Notes under the pieces: model-generated
Seen by the model: the letters and a program-made list of their open reading frames with translations, nothing else
What the model was told of the DNA's origin: nothing
The model's database searches: none
DNA from: Prochlorococcus sp. MIT 1223
Lineage (GTDB): Bacteria; Cyanobacteriota; Cyanobacteriia; PCC-6307; Cyanobiaceae
DNA length: 64,000 bases
NCBI RefSeq assembly: GCF_034092465.1
Contig: NZ_CP139303.1
Location: 248,001-312,000, forward strand
Direction: 5' to 3'
Shown: positions 9,902-20,776 of the stretch, one piece after another
How positions within the stretch are numbered: the stretch's first letter is position 1
Layout of the letters: every line of letters begins with the position of its first letter
Program-made: the position numbers and the translations under genes

Positions 9902-10726
9902 ATGAATTGGCCAATTTCTTGGCGGAAAAGTACATGCATTATGGGAGTGCTAAACATTACTCCCGATTCATTCAGTGATGGGGGTTTATTTAATGACCCT
10001 ATAAAAGCAATTGAACGGGCAACTGAGTTAGTAAGTCAAGGAGCTGATGTATTAGATATAGGTGCTCAAAGTACAAGGCCTGGTTCTATAGAGGTCGGTG
10101 CAAATATTGAGTTAAGTAGATTAATTCCTGTTTTAATACCTATACGAGACAAATATCCAAATTTAATTATTTCAATTGATACCTTCCTTTCCAAAGTTGC
10201 AGATAAAGCTTTAGAAATTGGAGCGAATTGGATCAATGATATAAGTGGAGGAAGACATGATCCAGAAATACTTAACGTAGTTTCAAAATATCAATGCCCA
10301 TATGTGTTGACTCATAGTAGAGGTAATAGCCAAACTATGAATAATCTAACTGACTATAACGATCTGATAAATGATATATATTCAGAGCTCGAGAATCTTA
10401 CTTATATAGCCATTGAAAAAGGAATTACTAAAGAAAATATAATTTGGGATCCTGGCTTAGGATTCTCGAAAACAACTGATCAAAATATTCAAATTATTAG
10501 GTCTTTAAAAAAATTTTCTAAATCTGGATACCCACTATTAATAGGCCCTTCTAAAAAAAGATTTGTTGGGGAAGTCACAGGTGAATTACAACCAATTAAC
10601 AGGACATTTGGTACTCTCGCTGTTATTTGCAAGTGTGTTCAAGACAATATCGAAATTGTAAGAGTACATGATGTCAAAAGTACTAAAAAGACAATATTAA
10701 TGGCAAGTCAGATTTGGACAAAATAA
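9902..10726 (+). CDS. folP: Dihydropteroate synthase
   Basis: FolP joins p-aminobenzoate to hydroxymethyl-dihydropterin pyrophosphate in folate synthesis. The TIM-barrel signatures are intact: MGVLNITPDSFSDGG near residue 13-27, DIGAQSTRPGS near 55, ISIDTF near 93 and WINDISGG near 115. Another is LIGPSKKRF near 220. I place the start at the ATG at 9902, one base after the tpiA stop; a TTG at 9893 would overlap tpiA. Length 274 residues is normal. Its product folate serves MetH and the methionyl-tRNA formyltransferase also encoded here. Confidence 0.95.
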   Translation: MNWPISWRKSTCIMGVLNITPDSFSDGGLFNDPIKAIERATELVSQGADVLDIGAQSTRPGSIEVGANIELSRLIPVLIPIRDKYPNLIISIDTFLSKVADKALEIGANWINDISGGRHDPEILNVVSKYQCPYVLTHSRGNSQTMNNLTDYNDLINDIYSELENLTYIAIEKGITKENIIWDPGLGFSKTTDQNIQIIRSLKKFSKSGYPLLIGPSKKRFVGEVTGELQPINRTFGTLAVICKCVQDNIEIVRVHDVKSTKKTILMASQIWTK

Positions 10727-10729
10727 AAG

Positions 10730-13700
10730 TTAATCGTCTGTCTTCACTCCTTCTATCCTATCCTCAGCTTCTTGATAAAGCTCTTTAAGTTGTTCTATAT
10801 TCTCTTCAGAAGTTTCCCAATAACCTCTGCCATTAACTTCTAGCAAAGTACCAACTATTCTTCGGAAACTGTGAGGGTTCAATTTCATTAGACGATCCCT
10901 CATCTCAGGATCATTTATAAATGTTTCATTAGATTCCTCATAGACAAAGTTATCTACTTGACCGCTTGTAGCACTCCACCCAAGAGTATAATTAAGCCTA
11001 TTTGAAACTTCTCTAACGCCTTCATAGCCGGATTTAAGCATTCCTTCATACCATTTTGGATTTAGGAGTTTTGTCCTTGAATCAAGTCTAATAGTTTCAC
11101 TTAGTGAGCGAACCTGAGCATTTGCAGTCGTTGTATCAGCGATATAACTACTAGGAGCTTTTCCGTCATCTCTAAGGTTTTTTATTAAATTAGTAGGATC
11201 AGAGTCAAAATAATGACTTACATCAGTTAGAGATATTTCTGATGAGTCAAGATTTTGGAATGTTGCATCAGCTGTTTTCATTACTGATTCAAATACTTCT
11301 CTATTCTGATTCATTTCACCAGGATTATCAGCATTAAATGCATATGTCTTTCTTGAGAGATACATTTCTTGTAGTTCGTTTTCTTCTTCCCAGGTTGAGT
11401 TTTCTACTGCAAGATTTACATTCGAACTATAACTACCACTTGCATTAGAAAATACTCTGCAAGATGCATCTCTTAGACTGGTTCCTTGTTCCTTTGCTTG
11501 TTCAAGAGAATGTTTTCGTACAAAGTTCATATCTAATGGCTCATCAGCTTCAGCAGCAATTTTTACTGCTTGATCTATTAGTGCCATTTGATTTATAAAA
11601 AGATCTCTAAATACACCAGAACAATTAACTACTACATCAATCCTTGGGCGTTTTAGTTCATCTAAAGGTATTAATTCCAATTTATTTATTCTACCAACAG
11701 AATCTGGCTTAGGTCTTACACCTACAAACCATAGAATTTGTGCTAATGATTCACCATAAGTTTTTATATTATCTGTTCCCCAAAGTACACATGCAATAGT
11801 TTCTGGCCAAGTACCCTGCTCTTCTTTTTGTCTTTCTATAAGTTTATCAACAACAATCTTTGCTGCGGCAACAGCCGCTGTTGTAGGAATTGATTGAGGA
11901 TCTAATGCATGAATATTTTTTCCGCTAGGTAACACTCCTGGATTCCTAATAGGATCTCCTCCTGGACCAGGAATTACATAATCACCATCTAGTGCCTTTA
12001 AAAGGCTTTCCATTTCTTGATCAGCACAAATTTGTTGTAAACAAAAGCGAAGATAATCAAAAAGTTTGTCGAGATTATTTGTATCTATTTTCTTAAAACC
12101 TTCTTTATTACAAACTCTTTGCCAAGGAGAAGGAAAATTGAATCCAAGTAATTTAAGAAAATCAAGGAACTTCTCAAGCATACTTTTCTGCATATTAACC
12201 CTGCCGTCTCTTCCTGTTAGAGAGAAGACCATTGCTCCCACTGCTTTTCTTGAGGTTTCGGTTATTAACTTATTTAGTTCGACATCTTTAAGATTACCTT
12301 TATTGTTACCTCTATAAACTTCCTCCATTTTTCTTCCCATTGATTCTGCTAATAGACTTGGTAATGATTTAATTCCTTCATCTTCTCTTTCTAGAGAGGC
12401 TATATTTACAAGAGTAGCTATTGCTTCTTCTGCTGTAGGAGGTTTGCCAATAGTATGCAATCCGCATGGTAGTAACCTACTTTCTATTTCCATTAACTGC
12501 TTATATACAGAGCCAACTATTTCGTCTCTTTCGTCTATATTTAATGAGGATATATCTTCATCTGGAAAAGTAATATCCTGATCAAGATTGCATTTGCGAG
12601 ACGTCTCAATAATTGCATTAACTATTTGAACTCCACGTCCACTTTCTCTTAACTGTTGATAAGAACCTACTAACTCTCCTAGTTCTTTTAAACCTTTATA
12701 TAACCCTGCATTTTCAGCTGGTGGGGTTAAATAACTAATAGTTGAGGCATATCCTCTACGTTTTGCGATTGTTGCCTCAGAAGGATTATTAGCAGCATAG
12801 TAGTAAAGGTTAGGAAGGCCTCCTATTAATGAGTCTGGATAACAGCTTTCACTCATTCCCATTTGCTTACCAGGCATGAATTCCAATGAACCATGAGTTC
12901 CAAAATGGAGAACGGCATCTGCTTTCCAAATTTTTTCTATATATGTGTAATAAGCTGCAAATCCATGGTGAGGACTTGCACTCCTAGAATATAGAAGTCT
13001 CATTGGATCACCTTCGTATCCAAAGGTAGGTTGAACTCCTACAAATACGTTCCCAAAATGTCTGCCGAAAATTAATAAGTTTTGACCATCACTATTTAGT
13101 GTTCCAGGAGGTTTACCCCAATTTTCTTCCAGACGGTGTGAATAGGTAGTGAATTTTTCGTATTCTTTTACACTCATTCTGTGAGCTATCGAAAGTTCTG
13201 GAGATCCTTGCAATGCTTCAGGGTCATTAATTAAACACTCCATTAATCCTTTTGGATCATTTGGCATATCGTTTATCACATAACCTTTTGTCTTCATTTC
13301 TTGTAGGACTCTATAAATTGAGCCAAAGACATCGAGGTATGCAGCCGTTCCAACATTTCCTTTGTCAGGAGGAAAACTAAATACTGTTATTGCTAATTTT
13401 TTCTCTGACCTCGGTTTTATTCTTAAAGATGACCATCGTATTGCTCTTTCAGCTATTGCATCCACTCGATCTTGCAAGGTATGGGCTTTGCCTGTTGCAT
13501 CATCTCTACCAGAAAGAACAATAGGTTCAATAGCTCCATCAAGTTCTGGAATAGCTATCTGTAAAGCTACTTGAACAGGGTGTAGTCCTAGGTCACTGCC
13601 TTCCCATTCTTGAGTGGTTTGAAAGACAAGAGGAAGAGCGACCATATAAGGTCTATTTAACCTTTTTAGTGATTCGATAGCTTTTGGATGGTCTTGTCTT

Positions 13701-14746
13701 GCAGGACCACCTACTAATGCAAAACCTGTTAGAGAGACAACACCGTCAACAATTGGGGTATTGCTATCTATTTTTTCATAAAAGAAGGAATTAACTGGTC
13801 TGGAAAAATCAAGTCCACCACAAAATATTGGTATAACAGAAGCACCCCGATATTCCAATTCTTGTATTAAAGCTACGTAATGAGCATCATCTCCGGTAAC
13901 TATGTGACTTCTTTGTAGAACAAGACCTATAACAGGACCTTCTTTAGCCTTTGGAGATAGGTCTTCTCTGCTAGATGTCCAGTCCAAATATTCTTTTATA
14001 TCCTCGAACATGTTTGGTGCAATAGGATGCCAAATACCTAAATCGGGGAAAACTTCAGGATCTGCAATCTCAATATCCTTTACTTCCTGTGTTTTTAATG
14101 TTGGAAAAACATACTTGTCCCCAAGAAGTAATAGAAAATTACGTAAGTTATCAGGGGTGCCACCAAGCCAATATTGGAAGCTAAGCATGAAGCTTCTAGC
14201 GTCTTGAGCTTTATCTACGGGTAGGTATTTAAGTATTGCAGGAAGTGTATTTAGTAGCTTGAGCATTGAGTCTTGAAATCCAGCGCCGCCAGATTCCTTC
14301 CTCTTTTTCATAAAGTCGCCAATTATACTTTTACTTTGTCCTAATTGAGACATGGAAAAGCTGCCTAGCTTATTTAGTCTCATCACTTCTGGCATTGAAG
14401 GGAAGACAATAGATGCCTTTAGTTTTTCCTTGTGAGGCGAAACAGCATCTACAACTTTCTGCGCAAGATCCTCAATAAATATTAGTGAGGCAATAAAAAC
14501 ATCGGCTTCTGCTATGTCACTTTGAAAGTTTTGGTAATTAACGTCATCTCTGAGCTCTTCTATAAGATATCCATTAAGTTCAATACCAATTGGGCCATCT
14601 TGAGAATTTAATGATTTTGCTGCTTGTGTAAGAGCATTTTGGTACTGCGGTTCCAGAACCACATAAACAGCTTTCATTACTGCTTTATGCTTGTGATTCT
14701 CTACAGGTGAGACTCTGCGGTTGGCGGAGCGGACCTGTGTAAACAT
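10730..14746 (-). CDS. chlH: Magnesium chelatase subunit H (ChlH)
   Basis: ChlH is the porphyrin-binding catalytic subunit that, with ChlI and ChlD, inserts Mg2+ into protoporphyrin IX, the first committed step to chlorophyll. The 1338 residues match the family's usual length. The CobN/Mg-chelatase signature is [17 protein letters not shown] near residue 615. Other landmarks include [28 protein letters not shown] and [14 protein letters not shown]. The start at 14746 is 103 bases from the start of dapB on the other strand. Its distant paralogue cobN lies at the right edge of the window. Confidence 0.98.
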   Translation of the reverse strand: MFTQVRSANRRVSPVENHKHKAVMKAVYVVLEPQYQNALTQAAKSLNSQDGPIGIELNGYLIEELRDDVNYQNFQSDIAEADVFIASLIFIEDLAQKVVDAVSPHKEKLKASIVFPSMPEVMRLNKLGSFSMSQLGQSKSIIGDFMKKRKESGGAGFQDSMLKLLNTLPAILKYLPVDKAQDARSFMLSFQYWLGGTPDNLRNFLLLLGDKYVFPTLKTQEVKDIEIADPEVFPDLGIWHPIAPNMFEDIKEYLDWTSSREDLSPKAKEGPVIGLVLQRSHIVTGDDAHYVALIQELEYRGASVIPIFCGGLDFSRPVNSFFYEKIDSNTPIVDGVVSLTGFALVGGPARQDHPKAIESLKRLNRPYMVALPLVFQTTQEWEGSDLGLHPVQVALQIAIPELDGAIEPIVLSGRDDATGKAHTLQDRVDAIAERAIRWSSLRIKPRSEKKLAITVFSFPPDKGNVGTAAYLDVFGSIYRVLQEMKTKGYVINDMPNDPKGLMECLINDPEALQGSPELSIAHRMSVKEYEKFTTYSHRLEENWGKPPGTLNSDGQNLLIFGRHFGNVFVGVQPTFGYEGDPMRLLYSRSASPHHGFAAYYTYIEKIWKADAVLHFGTHGSLEFMPGKQMGMSESCYPDSLIGGLPNLYYYAANNPSEATIAKRRGYASTISYLTPPAENAGLYKGLKELGELVGSYQQLRESGRGVQIVNAIIETSRKCNLDQDITFPDEDISSLNIDERDEIVGSVYKQLMEIESRLLPCGLHTIGKPPTAEEAIATLVNIASLEREDEGIKSLPSLLAESMGRKMEEVYRGNNKGNLKDVELNKLITETSRKAVGAMVFSLTGRDGRVNMQKSMLEKFLDFLKLLGFNFPSPWQRVCNKEGFKKIDTNNLDKLFDYLRFCLQQICADQEMESLLKALDGDYVIPGPGGDPIRNPGVLPSGKNIHALDPQSIPTTAAVAAAKIVVDKLIERQKEEQGTWPETIACVLWGTDNIKTYGESLAQILWFVGVRPKPDSVGRINKLELIPLDELKRPRIDVVVNCSGVFRDLFINQMALIDQAVKIAAEADEPLDMNFVRKHSLEQAKEQGTSLRDASCRVFSNASGSYSSNVNLAVENSTWEEENELQEMYLSRKTYAFNADNPGEMNQNREVFESVMKTADATFQNLDSSEISLTDVSHYFDSDPTNLIKNLRDDGKAPSSYIADTTTANAQVRSLSETIRLDSRTKLLNPKWYEGMLKSGYEGVREVSNRLNYTLGWSATSGQVDNFVYEESNETFINDPEMRDRLMKLNPHSFRRIVGTLLEVNGRGYWETSEENIEQLKELYQEAEDRIEGVKTDD

Positions 14747-14849
14747 TTTCTTATCTGAGTATTTTGACCAAGCCTACTTTTATCTTGCCCATTACTGTGG
14801 ATATGAACATATCCCTGTTACAAGAAAAACAAATAACTTCTCAATTTCA

Positions 14850-15701
14850 ATGAATACTTTTACTGAAAATCCAATTCCCGTTATAGTTGCAGGAGCTCTA
14901 GGTCGTATGGGCGCTGAGGTTGTTAAAGCAGTATTAGATTCAAAAGATTGTGATTTAGTTGGTGCTATAGAATCTCTTCCGGGAAAAGAAGGTATTGATG
15001 TTGGAATATCATTGGGTCTAGGAGACACTGGCATTGCACTTACATCAGATTTTGAAGGTTGTTTGTGTGAAGCCAGTCAAAAAGTCCGAGATCTGGGTCA
15101 AGGTCAAGGAGTGGTTTTAGTTGATTTCACTCATCCCTCAGTGGCGTATGAACATACAAGAGCAGCTATTGCTTACGGAGTACATCCTGTTATTGGTACA
15201 ACGGGTTTAAATCCAGATCAAATTAACGATTTGGATAAATTTTCTCAAAAAGCTTCGATAGGAGGAGCAATTATCCCCAATTTTTCAGTAGGGATGGTTC
15301 TCTTACAACAGGCAGCAGCAGCAGCTTGCTCTTTTTATGAAAATGCAGAATTAACGGAATTACATCACAATCAAAAAGCTGATGCTCCAAGTGGTACATG
15401 CATTAAAACGGCAGAATTAATGGAAGATTTAGGTAAGAAATTTAATGAATGCAATGTTACAGAAAATGAGTCCATACCAGGATGCAGAGGAGGTTTAAGG
15501 GAAAGTGGCCTACGAATGCATTCAATCAGATTGCCTGGTTTAGTTGCTCATCAAGAAGTTATTTTTGGGGCTCCTGGAGAAACTTTTTTATTGAGGCATG
15601 ACACAATTCAAAGATCCGCCTATATGCCAGGAGTACTTCTAACTATAAAAAAGGTTAGGAAGGTTACAGGAATTGTTTATGGGCTCGAAAGGATTCTTTG
15701 A
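14850..15701 (+). CDS. dapB: 4-hydroxy-tetrahydrodipicolinate reductase
   Basis: DapB reduces hydroxy-tetrahydrodipicolinate with NAD(P)H in the lysine and diaminopimelate pathway. The Rossmann loop is VAGALGRMGAEV near residue 13, and the active-site signature is ELHHNQKADAPSGT near 170-183. I start at the ATG at 14850 (MNTFTENPIP), giving 283 residues. The frame stays open upstream to 14721, but that stretch overlaps chlH on the other strand and has no homologous character. Confidence 0.96.
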   Translation: MNTFTENPIPVIVAGALGRMGAEVVKAVLDSKDCDLVGAIESLPGKEGIDVGISLGLGDTGIALTSDFEGCLCEASQKVRDLGQGQGVVLVDFTHPSVAYEHTRAAIAYGVHPVIGTTGLNPDQINDLDKFSQKASIGGAIIPNFSVGMVLLQQAAAAACSFYENAELTELHHNQKADAPSGTCIKTAELMEDLGKKFNECNVTENESIPGCRGGLRESGLRMHSIRLPGLVAHQEVIFGAPGETFLLRHDTIQRSAYMPGVLLTIKKVRKVTGIVYGLERIL

Positions 15702-16356
15702 GAAAATGTTGATACCTTTGCGTCCAGGAGAACTACAAAAGCTTATTCCAGCTGTTGCAACTAGCAATCAATTTGGCTCAGCACTAGGAAATCCAAGAAA
15801 AATATTGCAGAAAATTATGATTTCATCAATTGGTGGAGTAATAACTTTATTAATAAGTCAGAGCCAGGTTACAAGTAGATTTTATTCCTTATGGCTTATT
15901 TTAGGAGTTGTTTTCATTCTATATATACTGTGGAGTCCAATTTACGAAGCCAGTAAAAGGAATTCTTCTTTACGTAGCTATACTACTGCAGCTATTTTTG
16001 AAGGTATAGTATCTGACGTTTATACAAAAGAATTGATTGAAGATCGTCATGAACAGGCAAACAAAAGAGGCCAATTGGAACTAGTTGAGAACCGCAGATT
16101 ATGGATGATAATTGAATTAGAAGATGATGATGGATACCTTGGTGAATTAAAATTCCCAATAGAAAAACAACATCAGTTTATTAGAACCGGATTAATATTT
16201 AGATGCCTAGTCTTTAGTAATAATAGACAATTTGATTCTATTGCAGATATTAGTGATGGATGGCTTCCTGAAATTAAGCTATGGGTTGGAGAGTATCCTT
16301 TCTTGCTTAGACCAGCTTTCGAGGACCTATGTAATATGCGTTTAAATAGAGTATAA
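15679..16356 (+). CDS. Conserved cyanobacterial membrane protein, function unknown
   Basis: The protein of about 225 residues begins with a conserved-looking segment (LIPLRPGELQKLIPA). Two transmembrane helices follow near residues 50-65 and 75-95, and then a soluble domain with LWMIIELEDDDGYLG and FLLRPAFEDLC. I choose the ATG at 15679 because AGGA lies seven bases upstream. An ATG at 15706, just after the dapB stop, is an alternative. It overlaps dapB by 23 bases with the first start and is probably co-transcribed. I recognise it as a family of marine cyanobacteria but cannot name a role. Confidence 0.65.
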   Translation: MGSKGFFEKMLIPLRPGELQKLIPAVATSNQFGSALGNPRKILQKIMISSIGGVITLLISQSQVTSRFYSLWLILGVVFILYILWSPIYEASKRNSSLRSYTTAAIFEGIVSDVYTKELIEDRHEQANKRGQLELVENRRLWMIIELEDDDGYLGELKFPIEKQHQFIRTGLIFRCLVFSNNRQFDSIADISDGWLPEIKLWVGEYPFLLRPAFEDLCNMRLNRV

Positions 16357-16411
16357 TTAATTAAGTTATAGTTAATAAGGGTCCATTTATAGTAATAGAA
16401 TAAAGAATGAG

Positions 16412-17551
16412 ATGAAGAATTTAAGAATTAAAATCATAGGAGCTGGTCCAACTGGTTCTCTACTAGCTATATCTTTAGCAAAAATCGGTTGTAATGTAAT
16501 GATTTTCGATAACAAAACATCAGAACAATTATCTAGTAGAACACATTCTTATGCTATTACACATTCATCTTATAATTTATTAGTCAAGTTAGATTTATGG
16601 AAATTACTGGAAACTAAAATAAATTCATTCAATAAGTTGTGTGTAATAGATGAAGGCATAAAAAAGAAATTAAACTTAAACCATATGGACCTAGGTATAT
16701 CTCAAAGGGAATCAGGATCAATTGGATGGATAATAGATCATTCAGTATTAATGAAAACCCTAATATCAAAATTACAAACAACTAAGAACATTAATGTTAA
16801 ATTTAATTATTCAGCAAATAGTAATTTAGAAAGTTACGACTATGTTATAGCAGCAGATGGAATAAATTCAAAATCAAGGGATTTTTATGGTATCAAGGGT
16901 TTTAAGTTCAAATATAAGCAATCTTGTCTAACTTCTAAGGTTTTAATAAGAAATAGCAATTCTACTACTGCTTATGAAATTCTTCGAGAAGAAGGACCAT
17001 TTGCAATTTTGCCTATGGGGCGAAACATTTATCAATTAGTATGGAGTTCCTCAACTGGTAAATGTAATGATAGAATTATTTTATCTAAATCAAACTTGTT
17101 AGATCGTATATCAACTATATTGCCAACTGGATATGAACCTGATGTTATTTTAGAGGAACCAATTGTTTTCAATAACTATTTCTATTTAGCTAAATCATTC
17201 TTTAGCAAAAGGTTTATATTGGTAGGTGAGGCGGCTCATAGTTTTCATCCTGTAGGAGGACAAGGACTCAATTTATGTTGGAGGGATGTTTATAGTCTGT
17301 CTCAACTTATAAAGATATCTGCTAATAATAGATATCTTATAAGACACTTACCATTTATTTATTTCTTAATTAGATTGCCTGATGTTTTACTGGTAGCTTT
17401 CACCACTCATTCCTTAGTTGCTATTTTTTCTACAAGCTTTGCCCCACTTCTTATTATTAGAAGATTAACCTTTAAATTGTTATCATTATCCAAGAGTTTG
17501 CGTAAGGCATTACTGGCAATTATGACAAACAGTCTCCATAATATTAAGTAA
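16412..17551 (+). CDS. FAD-dependent monooxygenase, UbiH/COQ6 type
   Basis: The 379-residue flavoprotein has the N-terminal FAD-binding motif IIGAGPTGSLLAISLAKIG. It also has the C-terminal motif GEAAHSFHPVGGQGLNL near residue 272, which binds the FAD ribityl chain and is typical of UbiH-like aromatic hydroxylases. In cyanobacteria, relatives have been proposed to hydroxylate a quinone precursor, but the substrate here is not settled. A hydrophobic stretch near 305-350 suggests membrane association. It stands 55 bases after the previous gene and nine bases before the DUF2949 gene. Confidence 0.85.
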   Translation: MKNLRIKIIGAGPTGSLLAISLAKIGCNVMIFDNKTSEQLSSRTHSYAITHSSYNLLVKLDLWKLLETKINSFNKLCVIDEGIKKKLNLNHMDLGISQRESGSIGWIIDHSVLMKTLISKLQTTKNINVKFNYSANSNLESYDYVIAADGINSKSRDFYGIKGFKFKYKQSCLTSKVLIRNSNSTTAYEILREEGPFAILPMGRNIYQLVWSSSTGKCNDRIILSKSNLLDRISTILPTGYEPDVILEEPIVFNNYFYLAKSFFSKRFILVGEAAHSFHPVGGQGLNLCWRDVYSLSQLIKISANNRYLIRHLPFIYFLIRLPDVLLVAFTTHSLVAIFSTSFAPLLIIRRLTFKLLSLSKSLRKALLAIMTNSLHNIK

Positions 17552-17559
17552 TTAATTAA

Positions 17560-17775
17560 ATGGTTAATACGAATGAGACACAACCTCAACACTCAAGTGA
17601 ATTTCTCCTATTCATAGAAAGGGATATTGGTCTAAGTAAAGAAGCCCTCGATCTTGGTATTCGTCAATCAAGGCTTGAAAACGCTCCTCTATCTGTAGTA
17701 TTATGGAGCCTTGGATTAATTAGCCTTGAGCAATATCAAGAGATTATTAAATGGTTATATCAAAAGAATAATTAA
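17560..17775 (+). CDS. DUF2949 small protein
   Basis: The 71-residue protein carries the DUF2949 pattern: FLIF-like helix, SKEALDLGIRQSRLENAPLS, then LWSLGLISLEQYQEIIKWL. The family is confined to cyanobacteria and its function is unknown; the fold looks all-helical. It begins nine bases after the UbiH-like gene and is followed by about 150 bases of AT-rich spacer. Confidence 0.8.
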   Translation: MVNTNETQPQHSSEFLLFIERDIGLSKEALDLGIRQSRLENAPLSVVLWSLGLISLEQYQEIIKWLYQKNN

Positions 17776-17924
17776 CAATGTTTTACTACTATTGTTCTTC
17801 TTATATGGTTTTATAGAAATTAATAGAAAAAGTTATATTGTTTCTTTTATATTAGTATAGCTTTATTTCACAACCTTACGACAATTTCACTAGCCTTAAG
17901 TAATTGATCAGTTATAATCGAATT

Positions 17925-18494
17925 ATGAAATTAAACTCAACTAATACAATTTTAAATAATGAAGTCACAATATCAAATCTTTCAGGATCTAATTTCTGCA
18001 GAAGAGCTATTGAAAGACTTGATTTTCTATTATTATTAATTGAATCCTTAGAAATTAATGGATTAAATTCGATGCTCTCAAACAATAAATTATTAGAAAA
18101 TACAATAGATATGCCTAGTCCCGTTGAGTTATGGAAAAAAAGAGCTCATAACCCTCTAAGAAAAGCATCACGTCGAGGCGCTTTAACTAGCGGCGAAGTT
18201 GAATCACTTATATTTCTAGTTTCAACAAGTGCAGACAGATTATATCCCTTGTTAAGACAATTGCTTTCTTCAAAAGAGCCAGATATAGTCACTTCTCAAC
18301 GATGGAAAGCTTTAAATGATAGATTTTGCGAATTAGTAAATGAACGCATGAATTTGCGAAGAGTTGCGATTAAGAAGTTATTTATCGTTGATGAAAATTA
18401 TAGTTTTCTTAGAGAATTGGTATTACTTCTAGCTTTTTCTACTGGCAGCGAAGGTATGGTTAGGTTAAAAAATAGTTTAAATGATATAAGTTAA
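17925..18494 (+). CDS. DUF3038 family protein
   Basis: This is a 189-residue helical protein of the cyanobacterial DUF3038 family, with CRRAIERLDFLLLLIESLE near residue 24 and ELWKKRAHNPLRKASRRG near 66. The ATG at 17925 gives the likely start; a TTG at 17904 is in frame upstream. The gene is followed after seven bases by a DUF4335 gene. This pairing recurs in cyanobacteria and suggests a joint role, but none is known. Confidence 0.8.
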   Translation: MKLNSTNTILNNEVTISNLSGSNFCRRAIERLDFLLLLIESLEINGLNSMLSNNKLLENTIDMPSPVELWKKRAHNPLRKASRRGALTSGEVESLIFLVSTSADRLYPLLRQLLSSKEPDIVTSQRWKALNDRFCELVNERMNLRRVAIKKLFIVDENYSFLRELVLLLAFSTGSEGMVRLKNSLNDIS

Positions 18495-18501
18495 CCTATC
18501 A

Positions 18502-19104
18502 ATGTTAAACCTTACATATTACTATGATCAAAATTCTAGTAGGCTAGAAGTTTCTGGACTACCAGATCTATCACTTGACGGTAATAATCAGTCTATAGGA
18601 ATAATATCTTCCTGGAAATTAAATATAACAGGTAGTATTGAATTAGAAGGAAAGAAAGAACACCTGCTTGATTTGATGCGAACACTATACCCTTATTCTC
18701 AGTCATATTTACTAGGAGCTAGGCCTACTATTGGTAACTCTACATCCCCTGTTCAAATTGAACATACAGATACTGGCCATAAGTTAACATTAAGAAGCTC
18801 AAGAATCGAATATAAACCATTAGTTATTTATCTTGATGATGCGGAGCTTGTTGATTTAACTACTTGTTTAGATAAATTCAAAAGGGATTCTAGGGTTAAG
18901 TTTGATATTAAGGACTTTTCATATGAGCATTCTACTACTGATATATTTCGGAAATATGAGCTAAATCCTTCAAAGCTTCTACCTTCAATGCTTGGTATTA
19001 CATCATTAATCTTGATCTCAGCATTATTTATGTTTGTCCCTGAAAAGGATACTGATCTTAGAATAATAGAAGACAATAAATTTGAAAATATAGAGAAAAG
19101 CTAG
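18502..19104 (+). CDS. DUF4335 family protein
   Basis: The 200-residue protein fits DUF4335: an N-terminal beta-rich start (LTYYYDQNSSRLEVSGLPDL), LDLMRTLYPYSQSYL near residue 54, and a single transmembrane helix near 161-178 close to the C terminus. It probably sits in a membrane with a large soluble domain. It is the partner of the preceding DUF3038 gene in what looks like a two-gene operon. Function is unknown. Confidence 0.78.
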   Translation: MLNLTYYYDQNSSRLEVSGLPDLSLDGNNQSIGIISSWKLNITGSIELEGKKEHLLDLMRTLYPYSQSYLLGARPTIGNSTSPVQIEHTDTGHKLTLRSSRIEYKPLVIYLDDAELVDLTTCLDKFKRDSRVKFDIKDFSYEHSTTDIFRKYELNPSKLLPSMLGITSLILISALFMFVPEKDTDLRIIEDNKFENIEKS

Positions 19105-19245
19105 TCTTTAGTAAGTTTTTATACAAAGAATTCAATTCATCTTCTTCTTCTTGCTATATAGGTTTGTCATATATTCAAAGCAGGCTAGAATGATAAAAAA
19201 ATGTGATTCACTATTTAGTGAGCTGTTAATTCACAAGAAGTTTTT

Positions 19246-19614
19246 ATGAAGATTCTGAATACAGACTTATTAAATAATTCCTTTAATAAAACGAGTAAGC
19301 AGAGGAATATTTACAAAAAAACAATGTCTAACAGTAGGCTTTTAATAGAGAGTATTCTTATGTTTTTTATTGGAATAAATCTTGTTATATTCTTAAATTC
19401 AATACCTGAAAGATTCTCCTGGTCAGATTTCTTGAATGATATTTGGACCGATCTTTCTGAAGGTATTATCCAATTAATCCAATCATTAATTAAAATTGGA
19501 ACTGTCACTTCTATTATTTTCTTACTTCTATTTTCTATATTCCTATTACTTGGAGGAATAATTAGGGCTTTTAAGCTGTTTTCAAGAGTAAAACATAGCT
19601 CAAGAAAGAGGTAA
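19246..19614 (+). CDS. Small two-helix membrane protein, unknown
   Basis: This is a 122-residue protein with a polar N terminus, a membrane helix near residues 35-52, a short loop with WSDFLNDIWTDL, and a second helix near 80-108 ending in a basic tail (RVKHSSRKR). No family is recognised. An internal ATG at 19324 would give a shorter product. The codon pattern and hydrophobicity look protein-coding. It is followed closely by another small membrane protein gene. Confidence 0.6.
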   Translation: MKILNTDLLNNSFNKTSKQRNIYKKTMSNSRLLIESILMFFIGINLVIFLNSIPERFSWSDFLNDIWTDLSEGIIQLIQSLIKIGTVTSIIFLLLFSIFLLLGGIIRAFKLFSRVKHSSRKR

Positions 19615-19637
19615 TCTTTACTTCACTTAACTTCACT

Positions 19638-20039
19638 ATGCATAAGTTGAATACGTCACTTTACCCTAGTTATTCTCATACGATTGCCACACTGGCTTTA
19701 ATTTTTTCTTTTTATTCTATATTTGCATTATTTATTTCATCATCATTTGTATGGGTTATAATTGGCATTAGTTATACTTCATCATTTATTTGTTATATTA
19801 AGGGAGCTAACTTTGTTCATTCATTCCTTACCACGCATATTAATTCTAAAATATTGGTGAATTCTATCTTATCAGTTAATGCAATTATTCTTTTTATATC
19901 TTCTGTTGTAGGCTTAATAGATTTCTTGTACCTACTTAAATTTAGTAGCCGTACAAGCTTGTATATACCTATTAGTATATTTGTAATCCTTCTCTTTGCC
20001 TCATGTTTAGGTTTACATCAGCCAGTAAAGTCAAAATAG
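19638..20039 (+). CDS. Small four-helix membrane protein, unknown
   Basis: The 133-residue protein is almost entirely hydrophobic, with probable membrane helices near residues 15-32, 35-52, 71-92 and 105-124. I see no catalytic motif and recognise no family. It starts 23 bases after the previous small membrane gene, so the two may be co-expressed. It is part of a set of poorly conserved genes from about 19.2 to 21.1 kb. Confidence 0.6.
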   Translation: MHKLNTSLYPSYSHTIATLALIFSFYSIFALFISSSFVWVIIGISYTSSFICYIKGANFVHSFLTTHINSKILVNSILSVNAIILFISSVVGLIDFLYLLKFSSRTSLYIPISIFVILLFASCLGLHQPVKSK

Positions 20040-20073
20040 CTGTATATTAAATCAACTATTTTGATTTCATTTT

Positions 20074-20727
20074 ATGAGTAAGGATCTGTTAAGTAATTAT
20101 GATCGAAATAAGATAGACAGTACAGATGATATACTGTTTTATTCTCAACCAAGATTCGTATATCATTTGGATATTTTTTTCAGGAATAGATTAACTAAAC
20201 TGTATAGTTCTCAACTTAATCCAAATTCTATTGTTCTAGATATGATGAGCAGTTGGGTTAGCCATTTGCCAAATTTAAAATTTAAAAAAGTGATAGGACA
20301 CGGTATGAATATTCAGGAGCTTGAAGCTAACAAGCGCTTAGATTCATTTTGGAATCAGGATTTAAATAAGAATCAAATTCTTCCACTTGAAAACTCTTCT
20401 GTTGATTACTGTCTAATAGTTGCTGGCTGGCAGTATTTACAATTTCCAGAACTAGTCTCTTCAGAGATCTTACGCGTATTAAAACCCCATGGTAAATTTA
20501 TAATATCTTTTTCAAATAGGGCTTTTTGGAATAAATCTCCAAATATTTGGGTAAATTCAGATGATCAAGGAAGGATAGATTATATATCTAGAGTTTTAAA
20601 ATCAGTAGGATGGAAAATCGATTCTGTTATTGCAGAGTATTTAAAAGGTCAGAGTTTATTTAGTTTATTTAAATCTCAATCAGATCCATTCTTTAGTGTT
20701 ATAGCTACTAAGCCTAGTGACTTATAG
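20074..20727 (+). CDS. Methyltransferase-fold protein with atypical motif I
   Basis: The 217-residue protein has the class I methyltransferase topology, with PLENSSVDYCLIVAGWQYL and ILRVLKPHGKFIISFSNRAFWNK near residues 108-160. Instead of the usual glycine-rich loop it has VLDMMSSWVSHLP near residue 52. I recall this as the normal form in a subfamily of DMSSW/LMSSW proteins rather than damage. SAM binding is likely, but the substrate is unknown. It stands between small membrane genes and a thioredoxin-like gene. Confidence 0.75.
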   Translation: MSKDLLSNYDRNKIDSTDDILFYSQPRFVYHLDIFFRNRLTKLYSSQLNPNSIVLDMMSSWVSHLPNLKFKKVIGHGMNIQELEANKRLDSFWNQDLNKNQILPLENSSVDYCLIVAGWQYLQFPELVSSEILRVLKPHGKFIISFSNRAFWNKSPNIWVNSDDQGRIDYISRVLKSVGWKIDSVIAEYLKGQSLFSLFKSQSDPFFSVIATKPSDL

Positions 20728-20776
20728 TTTATTTTAAATATTCAACTATAATAGTAACTATATTAAAATAAAAAAC

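Noticed and set aside
12066-14207. Several plus-strand frames opposite chlH
   Set aside because: Antisense of the conserved chlH coding sequence; no independent support.
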